From Ryuthela nishihirai (taxonomy: Eukaryota > Arthropoda > Arachnida > Araneae > Heptathelidae), in NCBI GenBank assembly GCA_038380435.1, contig JAWZYU010000020.1:43308307-43372306 (forward strand): a DNA stretch of 64,000 nucleotides. The letters are read 5' to 3'. The notes beneath the pieces are model-generated. The model was not told the DNA's origin, did not search any database, and saw only the letters and a program-made list of their open reading frames with translations. Position 1 is the first letter of the stretch, and each line of letters begins with the position of its first letter. The position numbers and the translations under genes were made by a program. Shown here piece by piece: positions 39,501 through 54,500 of this stretch.

Positions 39501-42500
39501 TCATGCATGTGGAGAAGTTAAGGATGTCACCACTAGAGATCACTAATAGGAAGAATATAGAAACAAATTGAGTTAATTTTTGAAATTACTAAATACTGTG
39601 GTATTAATGTTGAATAGTTGTTTATTCAATGCTACTTCAGCATTTTAATTGTTATAAATATGAAGGATTTGAAGTGACATATATTTCATGCTATCATTTT
39701 ACATTTTTGTTACAGGTATTTTTATTTGGTACTGTGAGTGAATGGCTTCATATTTATAGTCTATATTGGTATGTAGTCTTCTGGGCAATAACTGGATTAC
39801 TTCAATCTGCCGGTTGGCCAACTGTTGTAGCTGTTGTTGGTAACTGGTTTGGCAAATCAAGGTGTGTTTGTTATACATTTTCTTTTTATTTGTATATATG
39901 TGCTTTCATACTCTCTGACATCTGATTTTAATACTCTATTGCATATTATTCCAAGTTTCACTACCATAACAAACCCTAGAAAGAACCAAACTATTGCACA
40001 GTTTAATTTTAGTCTTTTGGTGAATACACCTGTTTCTCCACACTCTCCATTGATTCTTAAAAGTCCCAGCAGCAATCCCTATTTGTCTGTTAATCTCATG
40101 CCGCACATCACCGTATCTGTTACAAAGCTCCCAAGATAATTAAATTGTGACACCTGCTCAAGACTGCAACCATTTAGATTAATTGAATCACAGCTTGCCT
40201 GATCAATTTTCATCACTTTAGTTTTCTCTCTGTTTAGAACCAAACCTACTACCAATCTCACCAACAGCTCGAATGAAAGAGTTCATCTCATCAACATCAT
40301 TTGCCAAAAGGACTAAATCATCAGCATAACTAAATCAGAAATTTTCATATCTCCAGACCATTTAAGGCCAAAATCTTTCCTTTGCAGTGAATTTTGCATA
40401 ACATAATCAATAACCAAACTAAAGAGAAAACGAGATAAAATGCACCCTTGTCGAACACCAGAAGTAATGCTAAACCAATTGCTACAAGCCTTGCCAACTC
40501 TCACACATGATTCAATGTTATAAAGAGCTTTTATTATGTTAATTAACTTACCTGGACTACCATATGATTTCACAATCAACCTCAAATTATGACGATCAAC
40601 AGAGTTGAAAGCCTTTTTGAAATCAACAAAGCTAGCAACCAAAGGTTTCTGAAATTCTAAACATTTCTCAAGAATCTGCCTAAGTTAAAATATCTGATCC
40701 ACACATCCCCTACCACTTCTGAATCCACATTGCTCATCACGCAATTGCATCACGTCAACCAGATTTTTAATTGTATTAAGCACAATCGTGCTTAGAACTT
40801 TACCTGAAACAGAGAGTAGGCTGATACCCCTATAGTTATCACAAGAACTGCGATCACCTTTTTTGAAAATAGGGATAATAATAGCTCCGGTAAAATCCTT
40901 TGGAACCATGCCTTTATCATAAAAGATATTCAAAATTTCAGTTATCCAAGTGGAAACTGAAACATTTCCAGCTCTAAGCATTTCCATAGTAATTTCATCT
41001 ACCCCTGGGGATTTATGAAGTTTAAGTTTAGAAATAGCCAAAATAACTTCAGATTGTGTTATAGGACCAACATTAAAGCCAATAATGCATCTATCATCAT
41101 TACAAACAATGGGAGTAGAAGTAACCACATTGTTTAGAACATCAGTGAAATGTTCAACCCACCTAGCACCTTAGCTCCTTCAGAATTAAGGATTCTGTCA
41201 TATAGGTGTTATTCAGGCAATTTTAGCCACAAGCGGCTTTCTATTTGCCATATAGATGGAAAGCATGTTTTACAAGGATTTTATTTATCATTAACATACT
41301 TGTAAGACATGCTTTCCATCTATATGGCAAATAGAAAGCTGCTTGTGGCAAAAATTACCTGAATAGCACCTATATGTGACATAATAGGAATGTTCATAAC
41401 GTTAATTAGAGATCTTGTTTGGTGGCCGGTAGGTCAGTGGTCTAGAGCACCTGACATGTTATCAGGAGATCATGGGTTCATATCCCACCCAGCTCAAGAC
41501 AATTTTTCCTCTAAAATTTGAATTGATGTCAAAGTGCTGATTTATTAGTAGATATTGAATAGTCGAGTTTATTTCATTATTTACCTGTTTAAAATGGTCC
41601 CATTCTTCCTCAACTTCAGTAGTAAGCAAACCATGATTATTATCATAATGACTAAGTAACCTATTATGATAAGCTTTAGCTATAACTGGATCTTTCACAC
41701 CTTCAGAATTAAAGGTATATTTTTTAACCTTAGCACAACACTTAAGTTTAAGTTGCAAGATACTTTTAACAAGGAAATGGTCAGATCCAATTTCAGCTCC
41801 CCTATATGACCTAGTATTCATAACAGAACTAGCCCATTTGCTGTTAATTAATATATAATCAATCATATTCTTATGCAGCCCATCTGGTGAAACCCATGTG
41901 TACTTACGTATGTCGCAGTGTTTGTAATAAGTGTTAGTTATTCTGAAACCATTGAGTTTACTTACCTGTAGGAGATGTTGCCCATTGCCATTGTAGCTAC
42001 CAATACCAAAAGGGCCTATCACCCTTTCCCAAAGGTCAGAGTCAGTACCAACTTTGCCATTGAAGTCACCTAGAACAAGGGTAATATCTCCTTTCTTGAT
42101 AGAATTCAAAATATCCTGCAGTTGTCCATAAAATCTATCCTTCTCATCCTCATCGGCATCCTCAGTGGGGGCATAACAACAGATAACATTCAAGTCTTTA
42201 ATGCTTGTCTGAAATTTTGCTGTAAGAAACCTTTCATTACTGGAATTGCTGAGCAACTCTGCATGTATATTATAATATAATTGGTACATTTATAAGCATT
42301 TGTTAAATCAAGTAGTAGACATAGTTTACAATGGCTCTGGTACATTTTAGGGCAAATAATAACTGAAAAATGCATTATTAGTCAGTAAGTAAAACTATAT
42401 TTTATATGATCACACATAACGAACCCAATCTATTTAAATATGCTGATAGTAATGCAAAATAATAAAAACTACTTTTCAAATTTGTTTTCCACATAAGAAG

Positions 42501-45500
42501 CATTCAGTAAGGGGATTAATTTTAAGTTTATTGTGCTGGTGAGTTTTATATAATTCAAAGCTGTTTATATTTTTTTGTAATGCAGATTGGTATCAATTAA
42601 TGTTAATAGTTCAATAAATTGGGTGTGTAGTGTTCAATTGTTTCAATTTTTTAGTGTGTTCCATTTCTTTTAAGTAATGGAATAAATTTCCCAAGCCAAA
42701 GTATCACATGCTGAAAACAGAGTTTGGAAAAGAAATTAACTTGACATTTTTAGAAATCCCCTGAAACTTATTTGATGCATTTTTTAATGCATTCAGGATA
42801 CACCTTGTGTCATGCACATTAAGCAACAGCTTAATATCCATTTAGATAAATGATAGTTTTTCTTAACTCGTCAGCATTTCCTTTCTCTCTAGTCAGGGCA
42901 TGGACAAAAGTACAGCTTGAAGTTAAATAAATAAAATGAAAAATAAATATCCTCTCGAGCAGCTGCTTGCCACAGAGGTCTGACAGGAGTCTGTCAGTTT
43001 ATCTGCCATAGTAAAAGGTCTAAGGATGGTGTGACCTCAGCAGAAAAACAACGCAAACATCCATGCCTTACCTGGGGCTCAAACACAGGCCCCTTTGATT
43101 AGTAGCCAAGCACTTGGCCATGGGACAGTGTTAAATTTCACTTCTTACATTTTAACATATTTTTATGATAATTCTGTTTTTTAAGCATATCCTCAGCTAT
43201 TAAAGCACTGTAAATATATGAATTGAAAAGAAAATAATTCAAACCCCGACTAAAATTTCTCAGTTATATAAGAGGATTCTATAGACATCTGGTTTTTTTT
43301 TTACAACAGTGACCAGTAAATCAGCATTGATTCCTCAACATAACTTATACATAAAATCCTTAACAACCCTTAACATCAGCCTATCAATAGTATATTGGAT
43401 AAGTTTTACATTTTTTCTCTTTCTCTTGTGTGCAAAAAATTTTGTTTTCCGCATCAAAATATTATGTGCCAAACAATACATTATTTCAAATATTTTTAAC
43501 TTGAAATGTTTTGAATGATTATAATCTACAACCAGTAGCATCTGAATTGTTTTTAGAAATCCCCTGAAACTCGTTTGATGCATTTTTAATGCATTCAGGA
43601 TACACCTTGTGTCATGCACATTAAGCAACAGCTTTTAATTTTTTTTTATTTTGAATTTTGATACTTAAATTTTTGAAAATAATATTCCTGCCTAAAAGCC
43701 TTTTTTTTTAAATTCTACATATTGAGTTTATATTTAGATCTACTTTTTATTGAATGGAACTATTGTGCAATTTAAAATCCCAAGTGAATCTGTTGTCCTT
43801 GACATTACCGATAGTTCAGACACTCAAATGATTTTACATTTATCAGATGTTTCATCTACATTTTTAAGGTGACAAGAACTACACTATTTGCTGTAACTGG
43901 GGTTTACTGTGACTTTTATTTAAAAGCGTAAATAATATTTATTTTTAAACAGACCACAACATTTTTAGGTAATATATTTAGGCTGTCCCGTGGCCGAGTG
44001 GTTAACGTGCTTGGCTACTGATCTACGGGACCTGGGTTCGAGCCCCGGGTAAGGCATGGATGTATGTGTTGTTTTTCTCCTAAAGTCCTGCCATCCTCTC
44101 AGACCTTATACTCTGGCATATAAACTGACAGGCTCCTGTCAGACCTCTGTGGCAAGCAGCTGCTTGAGGGGGTATTTATTTTTTTTAATTTTTATATCTT
44201 TTAATCAGGGACTAAAAGAGAGAAATATTTCAATCATTCTTACTCAGAACAAAAAGGAAATATTTTTTTTTATTGTTTTTGTTCCAAAATAATATATTTT
44301 TGTTTCCATGAATTGAAATAAAAAAAACTGTTAAAATGTGTTTTTTTTTCTAATCAAATTAAAAACACCTTTAAATGATATACTTCAATTGAAGTAATAG
44401 CTGAAAAAAGTTTGGTTTTGCCCTGAATTGGCAAAATCAATTTTATTTTCCCAGCTAATTCAAGTGTTTCTTGTCTGCAGGACATTTTCTTATGATACTT
44501 TATTACTGATATACCTCATTTTTGTTATAAACCTGCATGATATTTGTTCTCTGGGAACTTAGTATAAATTTTAGTGCACAAAATGCTTGTTCAAAATTCC
44601 CTTGCTTTACTGGAAGTACACTGCATGACATTGAAATTGCCCCACCCAGAAGGAGTGAGGAGATAGGGGTGAAATGTAGCATACACATAACAATACATAT
44701 TGACAAACCATGATTTAATTGCAGCCACTTACAGTGGTTAGAAGATGAGATAATGCAGCACAATGTGATTGCCTCAGTAGGTGGTTGCACGGCCATGAAC
44801 GGCAATACAGGCAGTAATACGGCATAGCATGGAGTTATACAGTCGACGGATATGGTCCTGAGGAATTGCACACCAAGCAGCATTGATTTACTCCCATAAT
44901 TCATCAAGATTCTGCGCCGGCCGGTGAGAGGATTGCACACGTTGTTCAATGTGGTCCCACAGATTTTCTATTGGGGATAAATCTGGAGATCATGCTGGCC
45001 ATGGCAATACTTGAACATGTTGCAAACATTGTCTGGAGACCCTAGCGGTGTGTACACAGGCATTGTCATGCTGGAAAATGGACTACTGCATGCCTCCCAG
45101 GAGCAGTAACGAAAAGGGCTGCAGAATTGCGCTACCGTATCGTGCAGCTGTCAACATTCCTGTGATGCGGACAAGAGATGACCTGCTGTCATATCCAACA
45201 GCACCCCATACCATTATGCCTGGCTGATGGGTGATGTGCCGGTTGCGAGCAAAAGCTGGATCCGTCCTCTCACCAGGTTGTCACCATACACAGACCCATC
45301 AGTCATCAGCACACAGACAGAAACTGGATTCATCACTAAACACAACAGTGTTTTATTCGTGACCCCAGTTTGCATGACTTTGGCACCAAGCTAGATGAGC
45401 GCTGCGATGGTTTGCAATCAGTGGCAGTCGATGTAACAGTTGCCTAGAGCCCAAGTGTGCCTCATGCAACCTTCGGTTTACTGTTTGGGTCGTTATAGGG

Positions 45501-48500
45501 ATGTCCGTGGCTGCTGACACAGCCTGTCGAATATCACCTACAGTGCTCTGTGGTGACGAACAAGCATATTTGAACAGTGCGTCTATCAAGTCATGCTGAT
45601 GTCTGTTGGACGGCACCATTCCCACTGCGACACATGCTAAAACCTTCATTTGCCACTGTTGCGAACAGCATCCAACAGTTCATGCATCCCGATGTGCATG
45701 GGCAGCGACACGACATGTAGTTCATTCAGCTTCACATAGGCCTATAATTCTTCCTCTCTCAAAAGAATCCAAGTGGCAATAAACCTGCCAATGGCATGTA
45801 CCAGGCAATTTTGCCCTTTGCTGAACAATTTCCAAGTGGAACCACCTAATCTCAACCATTCGCATGACTTCCACCTGCATAAATACAATACCATCCCTGT
45901 TCCTTCTTGCACCTTTTATCTCTTGAGCCACACACGTCATTGGCTCCGGATTATCAACATTTGCATATCTGAATTGCACACACCCACCCTTCTATTTGCA
46001 TGTTTGTATGACATGTCCTTCTGGTTAGGGCACTTTCAGTATCGAGCAGTGTATAATAATGTTTTTTGCAATGTTGGGAAAAATTCTTCAGAAAATGTTC
46101 TTTTGTCGCATAATATATTGAAAAGAAGAATCATATTTTTGATGAGGTTTTTTTATGAAAGGCATTTAATACTAAGATAACTGATTTGATTTTTTTAAAT
46201 TGTCAGAAATAGTTCCTTTGTTGCATTGTTTTGAAAGCTTTTCAATTTCATTTTCTGTAGGAGATACAGTTATGTTACATTTCTATCTGTGTTCCTAATT
46301 AAGACATTTTAGAATATGTCAAGCATGGCTGACATAGTTCTTTGCAGTTTCTGCATGAGCTTCTGTTAATACAATTTTGAATCAAGGATCTAGAAAAATA
46401 AGGAAAAAATACCTACCAATATTATGTTTTTAATAGCTAAAAATATATAAATAAATTAAAAAACACCAATATTCCTATATGAGCCCTAAAATATAGAAAA
46501 TAAATCTGAAGCATATTGATGGTGCAATCAGTCCTGAGTTCATATTCACTTCAAAGGAAGATAGGACACCAATTTACCTACTTAACATGATTGCCAATGC
46601 CCTGCCTTCCATTGAAGTGAATACGAACTCGGTGACTGATTCACCATCAATATGCTTCAGATTTATTTTTACTTTTTAGAGCTCATATAGGAAGATAGGA
46701 ATTTTTTAAAATGTTTAATTTATTTATATTTTTTCTTTGTCACTAAAAACACATGCCTTCAAAAACTTTGATATATGGCTCATAAACATCGTTTTGTTAT
46801 GCCACTGGCATTGTATTGTCAGTATCATAATCTAATACACTGCACAGATTCCCACAAAATGCTATAAGTGGTATTTTGTTAAGTTTTTTTTAGAATTTAA
46901 ATATGTAATTTTTTTTTATCACTCAATTCGTATTTCTGTTTTCCCATTCATAAAACAAGTATAAATTTATGCTTTATAAAATGGCATACTGTAAAAAATG
47001 AATACCCCCTAATACACTTTTTTTTTCTCTTTGTTTTATAACAATCAAAATTTAATGATCTGCATTTATAAACTTTTTTTTTTTAAACCTTTCTTGGGGA
47101 ACTAATGGAAGTTTTCTGATCTAGAGAAACTCTTACCTTTTTCAGGCAGTTGAAAATATTAGACAAAATAATAGTTACTATTCAGCTCAGTAAATATAAT
47201 GTCACAATTCCATCAAGATCTAGAACTTCATTAGTGATGAATTTATTGTCTTTAATGATCAAAGTTATTATGAACTTGCTTTGATTTAATTCAGTAACTA
47301 ATATTGTAGAAATACCTTTTAAATGGCCACTTCTTCACTAAAATTAACAAAATTTTCTTAGTATTAATTCTGGACTAATGTTTCATAATCTATATTAAAT
47401 GCAATTTTTTTATTAATATAGAATATATTTTTCCTTCATATAGCCGAGGTTTTGTAATGGGCATTTGGGGAGCATCTCCTTCCATAGGAAATATTGTAGG
47501 TTCATATGCAGCTGCTGGAGTTTTACATTTTGGATATCAGGTATTTATTATTTTGTGTTAACCATGGTCATGCTTAATTCCATAGTGTATATATGGGATG
47601 GGGTGGCAGTTCTATCATCTATGAACTACTGGAAAACTGTTCCAGCACCTTGTTCTCAGCCTGAGTTGGCTTGGAAAATTAAATAGACAGCTGTTATCCT
47701 TGCCCACATTAAAAGATTAATTTGTGTAACCAAACCAGAATTTAATTGTTTCATTGTCTGACGTTATTGTTCTTTGTATCTTTGCCTGACTGTATTTTCT
47801 TTGTCTGATGTGTTTCATTGTCTGACTTGTTTTATCTATTCCATAGAGAAATGACACTGGTTGACATTAAAGAATTTTGTTGCACCAAAATCCAAGCTTA
47901 AAATAAGTGCACTTGATATCTAAAGGGTTATGTTTTTTCAGCTATTTCGTTGGAAAATTTGAGGTAGTTGATGAGGAACTTACTCATTAGTGTACCAAGC
48001 TTAAGTCACCACTGCACCTTCATTGAGGTTTTCCTTGGTAACCCGCAGTCCTTGATGAGAAAGCAGACATCACTTGGAGAGGCCACCATTTGTCAGATGG
48101 AATGGAATGTTGTGTTCATTTGTGCAGGAGACTCTGTGCACAAAACATACTCTGTGTTTAAGAACACTCTGGGTGGCTTTGACAGGAGGTTTTGTCTATC
48201 TCCTAACAGCTGTCATGTGGAGCCTTATACTTCTGCCAGCTCTGAGTCCTCAGGATACTTGTGACCTGGCCATTTTGCCCATTGTGTGCACAAAAGTGCC
48301 AGAGGTAAAACAATGCAATCTAAAAAATTCTAGTGAAGGTTATACATATATAGTTATGAGTTGTACACAAGTAAATATAAATACTGGGAGATAGTAATAT
48401 CTACCAGTGTAATGTATTTAAGTAGCATTATGTATCAGTTTGCCTACTTGCTATGGAGTGTGACAGGAGCTTGTTTGCAAGTAACCGTTACTTATGATGA

Positions 48501-51500
48501 TCAATGATTATTGAAATATTGTTTTTTTAAAAGATTATAAAGTAATAAAAATTTTTTGTTAAGTTAAATGTAAATCAAGCCTTGAATTCTTATGCTCTGC
48601 TTCTGAATATAATTTGCCATTCTTTGTAGATTATCAGATTATCATTTTATTAATGTTGATTTGGACTTTTCAGTATTGAAGGGAAATTCAGTAATTTTTA
48701 TAATTTTTTGCTATGGAGTGTGACAGGAGCTTGTTTGCAAGTAACCATTACTTATGATGATCAATGATTATTGAAATATTGTTTTTTTAAAAGATTATAA
48801 AGTAATAAAATTTTTTTTGCTAAGTTAAATGTAAATCAAGCCTTGAATTCTTATGCTCTGCTTCTGAATATAATTTGCCATTCTTTGTAGATTATCATTT
48901 TATTAATGTAGATTTAGATTTTTCAGTATTGAAGGGAAATTCAGTAATTTTTATAATTTAGTTATTAAATTATTTTAATAATTTTTAACTAAATTATAAA
49001 TTTTTTATAATTTAATTATTAATGTATTATGTTTCAACTATCAGTATTTTGCTCAACTTTTTTTAATAGCTAATCTATTTTTTCATGATTTTCACTTAGT
49101 TTGTCTTTTTAAGAAACATGATACTTGATGTAGTTGTTTTAATTAACTGTGCTGTGTACGACATATATGCTAGTGTGCCAGTAGGAGCCCAATGAAATAA
49201 ATGTCAATTTTTAAGAGTTCAACAAAAAAGTTTTGTTTGAAATTTATTTTATAAATTTAATTTTGCCATTTAGTAAGTTATTTAGTTTTGATTATATTGA
49301 TTGTGGGTACTATTTGAAAGATGGCTGCACAGTATACAAAGTTTTTCTTTCCCAAGTTTCACAAAATATGGATTGGCTACTTTTGTCTTCAAATTTTTTA
49401 TTTTCCTTTATTAGAATCCTACATAGGATAGAGTAAACTAAATTACTTGATATAGAATATTATTTTCACTCTTTATTTATTTACACTGATAAAGAGCTTT
49501 GGTTTTCAAGGTGAATAATAATGTAGAAACTTGAAAACAATGTACATTTCTCTGGAGGTAATTTGTTAAAAAGTAATGGGGCACTTATGAAAGTACTTTT
49601 CTAATGAAAGGATTTTGAAATACTACATCAAAATATATATATTATTCAATGATTCTGATAAGTGTAATCAGTGATTCATAAATTTTGATCAGCTGCAAAT
49701 CCCCATCTTCAGTTGGTAAACATGATGGATTCTCATTTTCATCGATAAACATAATTTTTAGTCAGTATGAAAATTGGTCAGGCAGGCTGTGATTCAGTTA
49801 ATCTGAATGGTTGCAGTCTTGAGCAGGTATCACAGTTTAATTATCTTGGGAGCTATGTAACAGATAATGGTGATGTGCGGCATGAGATTAACAGACGGAT
49901 AGGGATTGCTGCTGGGGCTTTTAAGAATCTATGGAGAGTGTGGAGAAATAGGCGTATACACCTAAAGACTAAAATTAGACTGTATAATAGTTTGGTTCTT
50001 TCTAGGGTTAGTTATGGTAGTGAAACTTGGACACTGTAAACAAGATAACAGGAAACTAGATGCTTTTGATTCCAGATGCTTACGCAGTATCTTGGGCATT
50101 AGGTGGTTCAACTTTGTAACTAATGATGAGATTAGGAAAAGGAGTTTGCAACCTCCTTTAAGCAGCATATTGTGCAGAGAGAGACTCCGTTGGTTTGGCC
50201 ATGTTGCCCGTATGAATAATTATAGATTGGCGAATAGGGTTATGAACATTGTGCCTAGAGGCCTCAGAAGGAGGGGTAGACTAGGATGCGGTGGGCAGAC
50301 AATGTCAAACAGGACCTTGTTAGAATGGGTGTGCAGTGGCCAGATGCAGTTGATGTAGCTCAGGATAGACTTGCTTGGAGAACTAAATTGCATGGTCTGG
50401 TTGGACCTCCGTAGCCCATGGCTGCTTGAGGATGATGATGATGATGAAATATAGCAAATCCTCATTTTTAGTAAGTAAACAAAGAGGACTTCCAAGGATA
50501 TTGGTATTGTTTGGGTTTAAATACCCCTAAGTATTTTGATATTGTTGAAATTGAAAATATGTATTAAAGTACAGGTACTGTAACATGTACAGTGTATGAA
50601 TAAAACTACTTTCCCCTCAAGCAGCTGCTTGTCATAGAGGTCTGACAGGAGCCTCTCAGTGTAAAAAATATAGAGATCTGAGATAATGTCAGAAAAAGAC
50701 TGAAACAAAATCTTAATATATCAGTGAAAAGAAAAAAAAATGAAGTGAAAAAAAGTGTAAATTATCTACATTACTTAATCTCATGTACTACATCTATATC
50801 CATGTACATGTCTCAAGAAGTGTTAAAAAAGTGACCAGTCACTGAAAAAAAAGGTGATGTTAAAGACTTAGTAATGTAAGTGAATAATCAAGCGTTTGTG
50901 GCCATGAGGAAGAAATTGATGTAAACTAAAGTTCTGTATTTCTTATGAACACTAATGAGAACATTTCAAATTCTGTAGAGGAAGATGACAAAGTTATTTC
51001 AAAGACCAACTTACTAGTAATATAAAATGACTTATTGCCATTGATGGGTCTTGTTGACTTATTGGTGCAATTCACTAAGATCTAAAACAGATTGGGGGTG
51101 GCTCAATCGGTAGCGTGCCAGGCTCGTAATCTGCAGTTCCCAGGTTCGAGTCCGAGTTGGGTCAGCATTGAGACTTATCTCCACAAAACTCCCCATCCTG
51201 CCCATAGTCAGTAGGGGACACCAGTGGACTTGGAAAGGCTGCCGTCCGTTGGATGACATATTAAGTCATGGCCCCGTGTATGGGAGAGCCATACCCCTGC
51301 ACGTTAAAGAAAACGCTGAATGGCCTTGACAGAAGGCTACCATCTGTCTCCCAACAGCTGTTCCAGTGGGTTCTCTCCCCCAACCTTCTCTGAGCCTTCA
51401 GGGTCCTTGTGACCTGGTCATTTAGCCCATGGTGTGCAAAAAAGTGCCGCTCATGGATAAAACAACCCAAAACAGATTAACAGGTGTTTTTCAACAAATT

Positions 51501-54500
51501 GATATAGGGTTCAAATAACATATGTGGCTTTGTTCCTCTACAGACTAGATGTAATGCATATTCTTATGTTATGAAATGTAGTTATTCTAGCTAAGCAGAT
51601 GAAAATACATATTAACAAATACTTGATTAGGCTATAGTGACTATGGAGCTGAAAATTAGTCACTAGATAGAAGCTTTCAAAATATGTAGTTTAACTAGAT
51701 TATTATTGTTGTTTGTGTTCATACAAGTAGATTTATTTTTATTAATAAGCTATATGTGCTAAGTATATTTCTATGTAATTATTATTTAATGTTAATAATG
51801 ATTATATAACTCTGTACTCATTTAACTTTATAAGATGGCCTATTTTCCTTGGAATAACAAAATGATTAGTATTAGTGAATGAAATCCAAATTACTTTGCT
51901 TCATTACAGTGGGTGTTCAAAATGTTCTTGATGTGTATCTGTAAATTTGCACTTGTTCTTCTGATGGTAATAAGCTACAACTTGTTTGAAAGCTTGTCTA
52001 AACTTGTCATTATGGGTTAAAAACAAAAGGCTATATCGTCATTTCTCTCTTTGCTGGTAATGCATAAAGTTTGGTCAGTGAAATCTGTGTGTTGTTGCTG
52101 TGGTGCCTACTAAAGATAGGGAAAGATTTTACCTTTTCACAAAGATGCAGTGTGGGAACAATGCAAAAAAAAAATACATGTCAATTTATCACAAGTATAT
52201 GGGTATCATGCCTGTTCATACGGCACTGTTATGAGATGAATGTGCAAATTCAGAGAAGGATGGCAAAGCTTCAAAGACCTCTCTCATGCAGGAAGACTGA
52301 AAGAGGCTGTTACTCATTAAATTAAGGAAAACCCATCATCACCATTCAGGTAACATGTTTAGATGTCAGTGTATCGATTGGCAGTGTGCAAACAATTATT
52401 CATCAACATTTGAAGTTCGAAATATCTGTGCCAAATAGGTACCCCATAAACTGACGAATGACAAAAAAGGGCTCCAGTCCTCAGTGATGATGATCAGAAC
52501 CTGCCAGGTCTAGCGCCTAATGTCTGACCCCGCCTTCTCATGATACAGGCCGTTAGTATCTTTCAAAAGAGATATTCTCATTTGGAAGGGAATGGAAAGG
52601 GAGGGCTGCCAGTTCAGTATGGCCTACTGATCTGGTCATCTATGGCCACCTTTTTTTCTTTTTTTTTCAACCCTGCTGAAGAGTGGTCAACTTCACAGGG
52701 TCTTGGTGTTGACCATTTATACCTAATAGACTGCACTTGTTTATGGATTTGAGCTTGATTTTGGATCCTGGACTTTCTGCACTGGTGGGCCTCTATTGAG
52801 GGAGAATCTGCCACTGATTTTCTGTTTGCTTCTGGGTTGCCAGCCCTAAGTGAACAGAGGCATGGGATATCTTATATCAACTGATCAGAGGCCATCGCAG
52901 GTATCTGAACCTCACTTGGCTAGTTGGGTATCGTCAATCCTAAACTGGAGTAATGTGTCTCAGGCAGGCCATATGGCTCTTGAAAAAGTCCACTTGAAAA
53001 GGTGGTGCCTGAAGTTCCTACCAGCATTGGTGACTTCAGCCTTTAGCGGAGAGGGAACAGGTCTTTGCCCCGTGCCTGCTATCAGGGGGCTGTTTAATAT
53101 TGTTGGCCCTACATATCTCAATAAACCTAGTTTCTTTAAAAATCCTACTAATCATTTTCTCTCTGCAGGAACATGGAACGTGAGGACATTACATAGAGAT
53201 TATTCTCTTCATGTCCTCATGAAGGAATTCCAGCATTATAACCTAGATATTCTAGGCTTGAAAGAGACCAGATGGACAGGTAAAGGTGAGATACCTAAAA
53301 ATAACTTTAAATTTCTCTTTGCAGGGAGGAAAGATGGAAAGCATCACCAAGGCGTGGGTCTGCTTCTCAGCAGACATGCTAATGATGCTCTTCAAAGATA
53401 TGACTGTATTAATGAAAGATTTCTTAGAGCAAAATTTGAAACAAAAATTAACGACTTGAATGTCATCTGTTGTTATGCCCCCACAGAGGACTCTGATGAG
53501 AAAGAGAAGGATGCGTTTTACAGCCAGCTTCAGGATATTTTGAATTCTGTGAAGAAAGGAGATATTTCTCTTGTGTTAGATGACTTCAGTGTTAAAGTTG
53601 GTACTGACTCTGACCTTTGGTTCAGGAGTTTTAGGTCCCTTTGGCATTGGTTGTTCCAATGGCAAACGTCTCCTACAGGTAAGTAAACTTCATGGTTTAC
53701 GAATAACTAACACATACTACAAACCCCGGGGCATTTATAAATATACATAGGCTTACTTGATGAGTTGCACAGGAATATGATAGATTATATTTTAATTAAC
53801 AGCAAATGGGCTAGTTCAGTTAGGAATACCAGATCGTACAGGGGAACAGAAATTGGGTCTGACCATTACCTGGTCAAAAGTGTCTTGCAGCTGAAGCTTA
53901 AGAAATGTTGTGCTAAGGTTAAGAAAATTACCTTCTACACTGAAGGTCTGAAGCAGAGGAAGCAGTTAGATAGCACAACAGCAGGGGGTTGTACCAAATT
54001 AATGTTTTATGTGGGAAGAAACAGACAAATACACAGGGATTGAGGGATAAAGATGGCAAGGTGGTTGAAGGTGATGATTCTGTGATGGCTAGGTGGACTG
54101 AGCATTTCAGATATGTTCTAAATAATGTGATTATTTCTACTCCCATTGTTTGTAATGAGGATAGATGCATTACCGGCTTTTATGATGGCCTTATATCACA
54201 TTCTGAAGTCGCATTGGCTATCTCTAAATTGAAACTGCATAAATCCCCAGGAGTGGCAAAATCACCACTGAAATGTTTAGAGCTGGGAACATTTGTGTTG
54301 TCACATGGCTGACTGAAATTTTGAATATTTTTTACGATAAAGGTGTTTTTCCTAAGGATTTTACTAGAGCTATCATTGTCCCAATTTTTAAAAAAGGTGA
54401 TTACAGTTCTTGTGATAATTATAGGGGAATTAGTTTACTTTCTGTTCCAGGTAAAGTTCTTTGTACTTAATAGAATTAAGAATTTGGTTGATGGACAACT

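Larger units (their letters stand above)
39945..42290 (-). mobile_element. RTE-like LINE copy (endonuclease + reverse transcriptase), disabled and interrupted
   Basis: The minus strand from 42289 reads an AP-type endonuclease: NVICCYAPTEDADEDE, LVLGDFNGKVGTDS (GDFN box intact), IDYILINSKWASSV, GSDHFLVKSIL (SDH box). The reverse transcriptase follows: ITGAI/IIPIFKKGDRSSCDNYR, GFRSGRGCVDQIF, ASFVDFKKAFNSVDR, GVRQGCILS. The YADD box near 40330 is lost through a one-base frameshift. The 3' end of the element is missing. A hairpin MITE (41197-41380) and a tRNA-like SINE fragment (about 41418-41500) interrupt it between the endonuclease and RT parts. Confidence 0.92.

Noticed and set aside
43981..44060. 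tRNA gene candidates at SINE heads (also 25295, 14448, 60720)
   Set aside because: Promoter boxes are present but acceptor stems do not pair, and each head continues into a SINE body with target duplications.
44503..44949. 148-codon minus-strand frame
   Set aside because: A shifted reading of the Tc1 transposase C-terminus and flanking terminal repeat.
45773..46180. 135-codon plus-strand frame
   Set aside because: Antisense to the 5' part of the Tc1 element and its terminal repeat; no domain.
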